In this document: positions 6,158 to 7,568 of the stretch, one piece after another
Position numbering within the stretch: the first letter of the stretch is position 1
How the letters are laid out: the number at the start of each line of letters is the position of its first letter
Assembly (NCBI GenBank): GCA_023429345.1
Contig: JAEYVB010000088.1
Coordinates: forward strand, 1-7,568
Source of the DNA: Planctomycetota bacterium
GTDB lineage: Bacteria; Planctomycetota; Phycisphaerae; Phycisphaerales; UBA1924
Reading direction: 5' to 3'
DNA: 7,568 nucleotides
Translations under genes and position numbers: made by a program
The notes under the pieces: model-generated
The model's database searches: none
What the model was told of the DNA's origin: nothing
Seen by the model: the letters and a program-made list of their open reading frames with translations, nothing else

Positions 6158-6732
6158 CTGCGCAAGCCAAGATTCATCGACCAGCTGCCATCCCTCGTGT
6201 CGGGCTTCAGCCCCAGCGACTCGACCTCCAGCCCCGGGATCCGCGTCCCCGCATCCTGGGTCGCCAGCCGCAGCCACTCGAGGATGATCCCCAGCGACTT
6301 GGCTTTCACGTTGTAATAGTTCAGCGTCCGCATCTTGAGCCCGTTGGGCAGATCCTTCACCGCCTCGTTGGGCGTGAACGGCGGCGTCTCGAAACCCCCC
6401 TGACGCGCCAGCTCCTCCAGCCGCGTGCGAAGCCCCGCCATCGGCTCCCCGACGTTCGTCAGCCCCGGGTCCGACCGCGCCGCGCTGAGCTGCCGGAACT
6501 GCTCGATCATCTGCTCGGCCGCCGCCTGGTCTTCCATCGTCCGCCGAAGGTCCGCCCGCGCCTGCGCCTGCACGCTCACCCCCAGCAGCGCCAGCAGAAG
6601 CACCCCCGCCAGGACCAGCCCCGCCGCCGCCACCATCCACGCCGGTCGGTTCCGCCGCTCCTTCGCGCCCGCCGCGGCCGCCAGTTCGAACCGGGCATCC
6701 TCGCCGAGCCGTGTCCCGGGCGTTGCGCTCAT
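6139..6732 (-). CDS. GspM/PilO-like inner-membrane platform protein
   Basis: A 197-residue bitopic protein. It has a short cytoplasmic N-terminus (1-30), a single membrane helix at about 31-52 (AWMVAAAGLVLAGVLLLALL), and a polar helical/coiled-coil stretch (about 55-112). A compact C-terminal domain (about 130-197) follows, with LNYYNVKAKSLGIILEWLRL and the ending MNLGLRRWER. This size and order is that of GspM (type II secretion) or PilO (type IV pili), whose periplasmic ferredoxin-like domain pairs with GspL or PilN to couple the cytoplasmic ATPase to the pseudopilus or pilus. The assignment rests on architecture and on the gene before it, not on a strong sequence motif, as this family is poorly conserved. 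ATG 6732 overlaps the previous stop as ATGA. The frame stays open 37 codons further upstream, but that stretch is Ala/Gly/Pro/Arg-rich shadow of the neighbour. Its own stop is overlapped by the TPR lipoprotein gene. Confidence 0.72.
   Translation of the reverse strand: MSATPGTRLGEDARFELAAAAGAKERRNRPAWMVAAAGLVLAGVLLLALLGVSVQAQARADLRRTMEDQAAAEQMIEQFRQLSAARSDPGLTNVGEPMAGLRTRLEELARQGGFETPPFTPNEAVKDLPNGLKMRTLNYYNVKAKSLGIILEWLRLATQDAGTRIPGLEVESLGLKPDTRDGSWSMNLGLRRWERAG
6151..6155 (-). promoter_or_regulatory. Shine-Dalgarno candidate favouring a TTG start for the TPR lipoprotein
   Basis: GGGAG on the minus strand stands 8 nt before TTG 6142-6140, which overlaps the upstream TGA as TTGA. The same bases would fall inside the coding sequence if ATG 6157 were used, and that ATG has no Shine-Dalgarno. 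The shorter product, MKKQVLRGAG and onward, looks like a more standard lipoprotein signal. Confidence 0.45.
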
Positions 6733-7568
6733 GGCTGGCCCCCCTCGCCGGGCGCTGCCCCGGGCTCCGCCGCCCACCGCCCGGTCAGGAGCAGGGAGCG
6801 CCGGTTGTCCTCCGGGCGCTGCTGCTGCCACTGCGGCCGCCACTCCGCGACGTTGGACCCGGAAATGCTCTGCATGCTCTGGATCAGCGCCTCCCCCGTC
6901 GCGGTGTCGGGCACCTCGACCGTCACCAGCACCCCGCCGGTGTTCAACTGGACATCCGTGATCTTGAGCTCCGGGTACCCCAGCACGTAGGACAGGGCAT
7001 CCAGCTCCGCGAGGATCGGCTTGGCCGGCTCGAGACCGCCTGTCGGGTTGAGCGCCCGACGCATGTCCGCGATCCTTTGCTCGAGGTAGAGCCGCGGGGC
7101 ATCCTCGGCCGTCGCCCGCTGCATCACATCCGCGTTCGCGGGGAGCGCTTCCTCCAACACCATGGTCCGCAGCGATTCCCGCGCGGTCCGCGCTTCCGCC
7201 CGGGCCGCCCCCACGCCGCGCCAGGCCTTGACCGCCACCGCCCCGAGCGCCACCGCCCCGACGACCAGCGCCAGCGCCAGCCAGCGGTACATCGCCCGGT
7301 GCGCCCGCCCGGGACGCTGCGAGAGCATGAGCAGGCTCTGCCGCCCATCCTCCACGCTCACCGGCTCGGGCCGGTCATCGACCACGCCCGCCAGCCGCGC
7401 CATCGTGGCCCCGATCGGGTCCTCGTGCACCGCCAGGTCCACCGTCGCCCCCGCCCACCCCTGCCCGAGCGCGGTGCCCACCTGCGCCGGCGAGAGCGCA
7501 TCCGGCCCCGTTTCCAACGGCGGCGACAGCACCACGATCCGCGACGGCGCGCACCCGAGCTGCACCGA
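6729..7568 (-). CDS. GspL / PilM-PilN-like inner-membrane platform protein, 5' partial
   Basis: The frame is open to the right edge and encodes at least 280 residues; the true start lies outside the window. Counting from the GTG at 7565, residues 1-60 (CAPSRIVVLSPPLE, later GQGWAGATVDLAV) look like the end of an actin-like cytoplasmic domain of the PilM/GspL type. A basic linker and a membrane helix follow (about 92-113, YRWLALALVVGAVALGAVAV). Next come a helical stretch (114-160) and a periplasmic alpha/beta domain (about 180-235) with LPELKITDVQLNTGGVLVTVEV-like strands, as in PilN/GspL C-terminal ferredoxin-like folds. An actin-like domain joined to a PilN-like domain in one chain is the GspL layout; in type IV pili these are normally two proteins. 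This, plus the GspM-like gene overlapping its stop by 4 nt, favours a type II secretion-type platform, but a fused PilMN cannot be excluded. In the cell it would bind the GspE-type ATPase on the cytoplasmic side. Confidence 0.7.
   Translation of the reverse strand, partial: SVQLGCAPSRIVVLSPPLETGPDALSPAQVGTALGQGWAGATVDLAVHEDPIGATMARLAGVVDDRPEPVSVEDGRQSLLMLSQRPGRAHRAMYRWLALALVVGAVALGAVAVKAWRGVGAARAEARTARESLRTMVLEEALPANADVMQRATAEDAPRLYLEQRIADMRRALNPTGGLEPAKPILAELDALSYVLGYPELKITDVQLNTGGVLVTVEVPDTATGEALIQSMQSISGSNVAEWRPQWQQQRPEDNRRSLLLTGRWAAEPGAAPGEGGQP

Noticed and set aside
6158..6640. Long N-terminal extension of the TPR lipoprotein frame
   Set aside because: It is Gly/Ala-rich shadow sequence of the GspM-like gene and would bury the signal peptide in the middle of the protein.
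1..7568. CRISPR array, defence island, insertion sequence or toxin-antitoxin pair
   Set aside because: I found no regularly spaced repeats, transposase motifs, terminal inverted repeats or recognisable defence proteins on either strand. All substantial coding space is taken by housekeeping or surface-related families.

Overview
The window is about 70% GC, with third codon positions almost always G or C. All supported genes lie on the minus strand, so they read from the right edge to the left edge. The gene families fit a Gram-negative, high-GC environmental bacterium. Planctomycetota (Phycisphaerae-like) is my best guess, because of the GspL/GspM-type pair, the weak Shine-Dalgarno usage and the extreme GC3. 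No marker gene in the window proves this taxonomy.

In transcription order: (1) 7568-5453 holds a tightly overlapping trio. It comprises the 3' part of a GspL or PilM-PilN-type inner-membrane platform protein, a GspM/PilO-type partner joined by an ATGA overlap, and a TPR lipoprotein whose start overlaps the end of the GspM/PilO gene. (2) 5452-about 5314 is the only sizeable non-coding gap. Its codon composition is visibly less GC-rich than the flanks, and I found no convincing promoter in it. (3) About 5313-1904 is a surface-polysaccharide block: a Wzx-type flippase followed by two closely spaced family 2 glycosyltransferases that are clear tandem paralogues. (4) 1878-313 is a complete M32 carboxypeptidase. 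(5) 260-1 is the N-terminal two thirds of a Rid (YjgF) family protein that runs off the left edge.

The platform proteins would belong to a type II secretion or type IV pilus machine. The flippase and glycosyltransferases would add sugars to, and export, a lipid-linked glycan. The peptidase and Rid protein are soluble metabolic enzymes with no evident link to the rest. All gaps outside region (2) are 52 nt or shorter, so read-through of several genes on one transcript is plausible. No tRNA, rRNA, CRISPR array, insertion sequence or convincing terminator was seen. The content is mostly ordinary. The most notable points are the diverged glycosyltransferase pair, the TPR lipoprotein attached to the secretion/pilus genes, and several start-site ambiguities.
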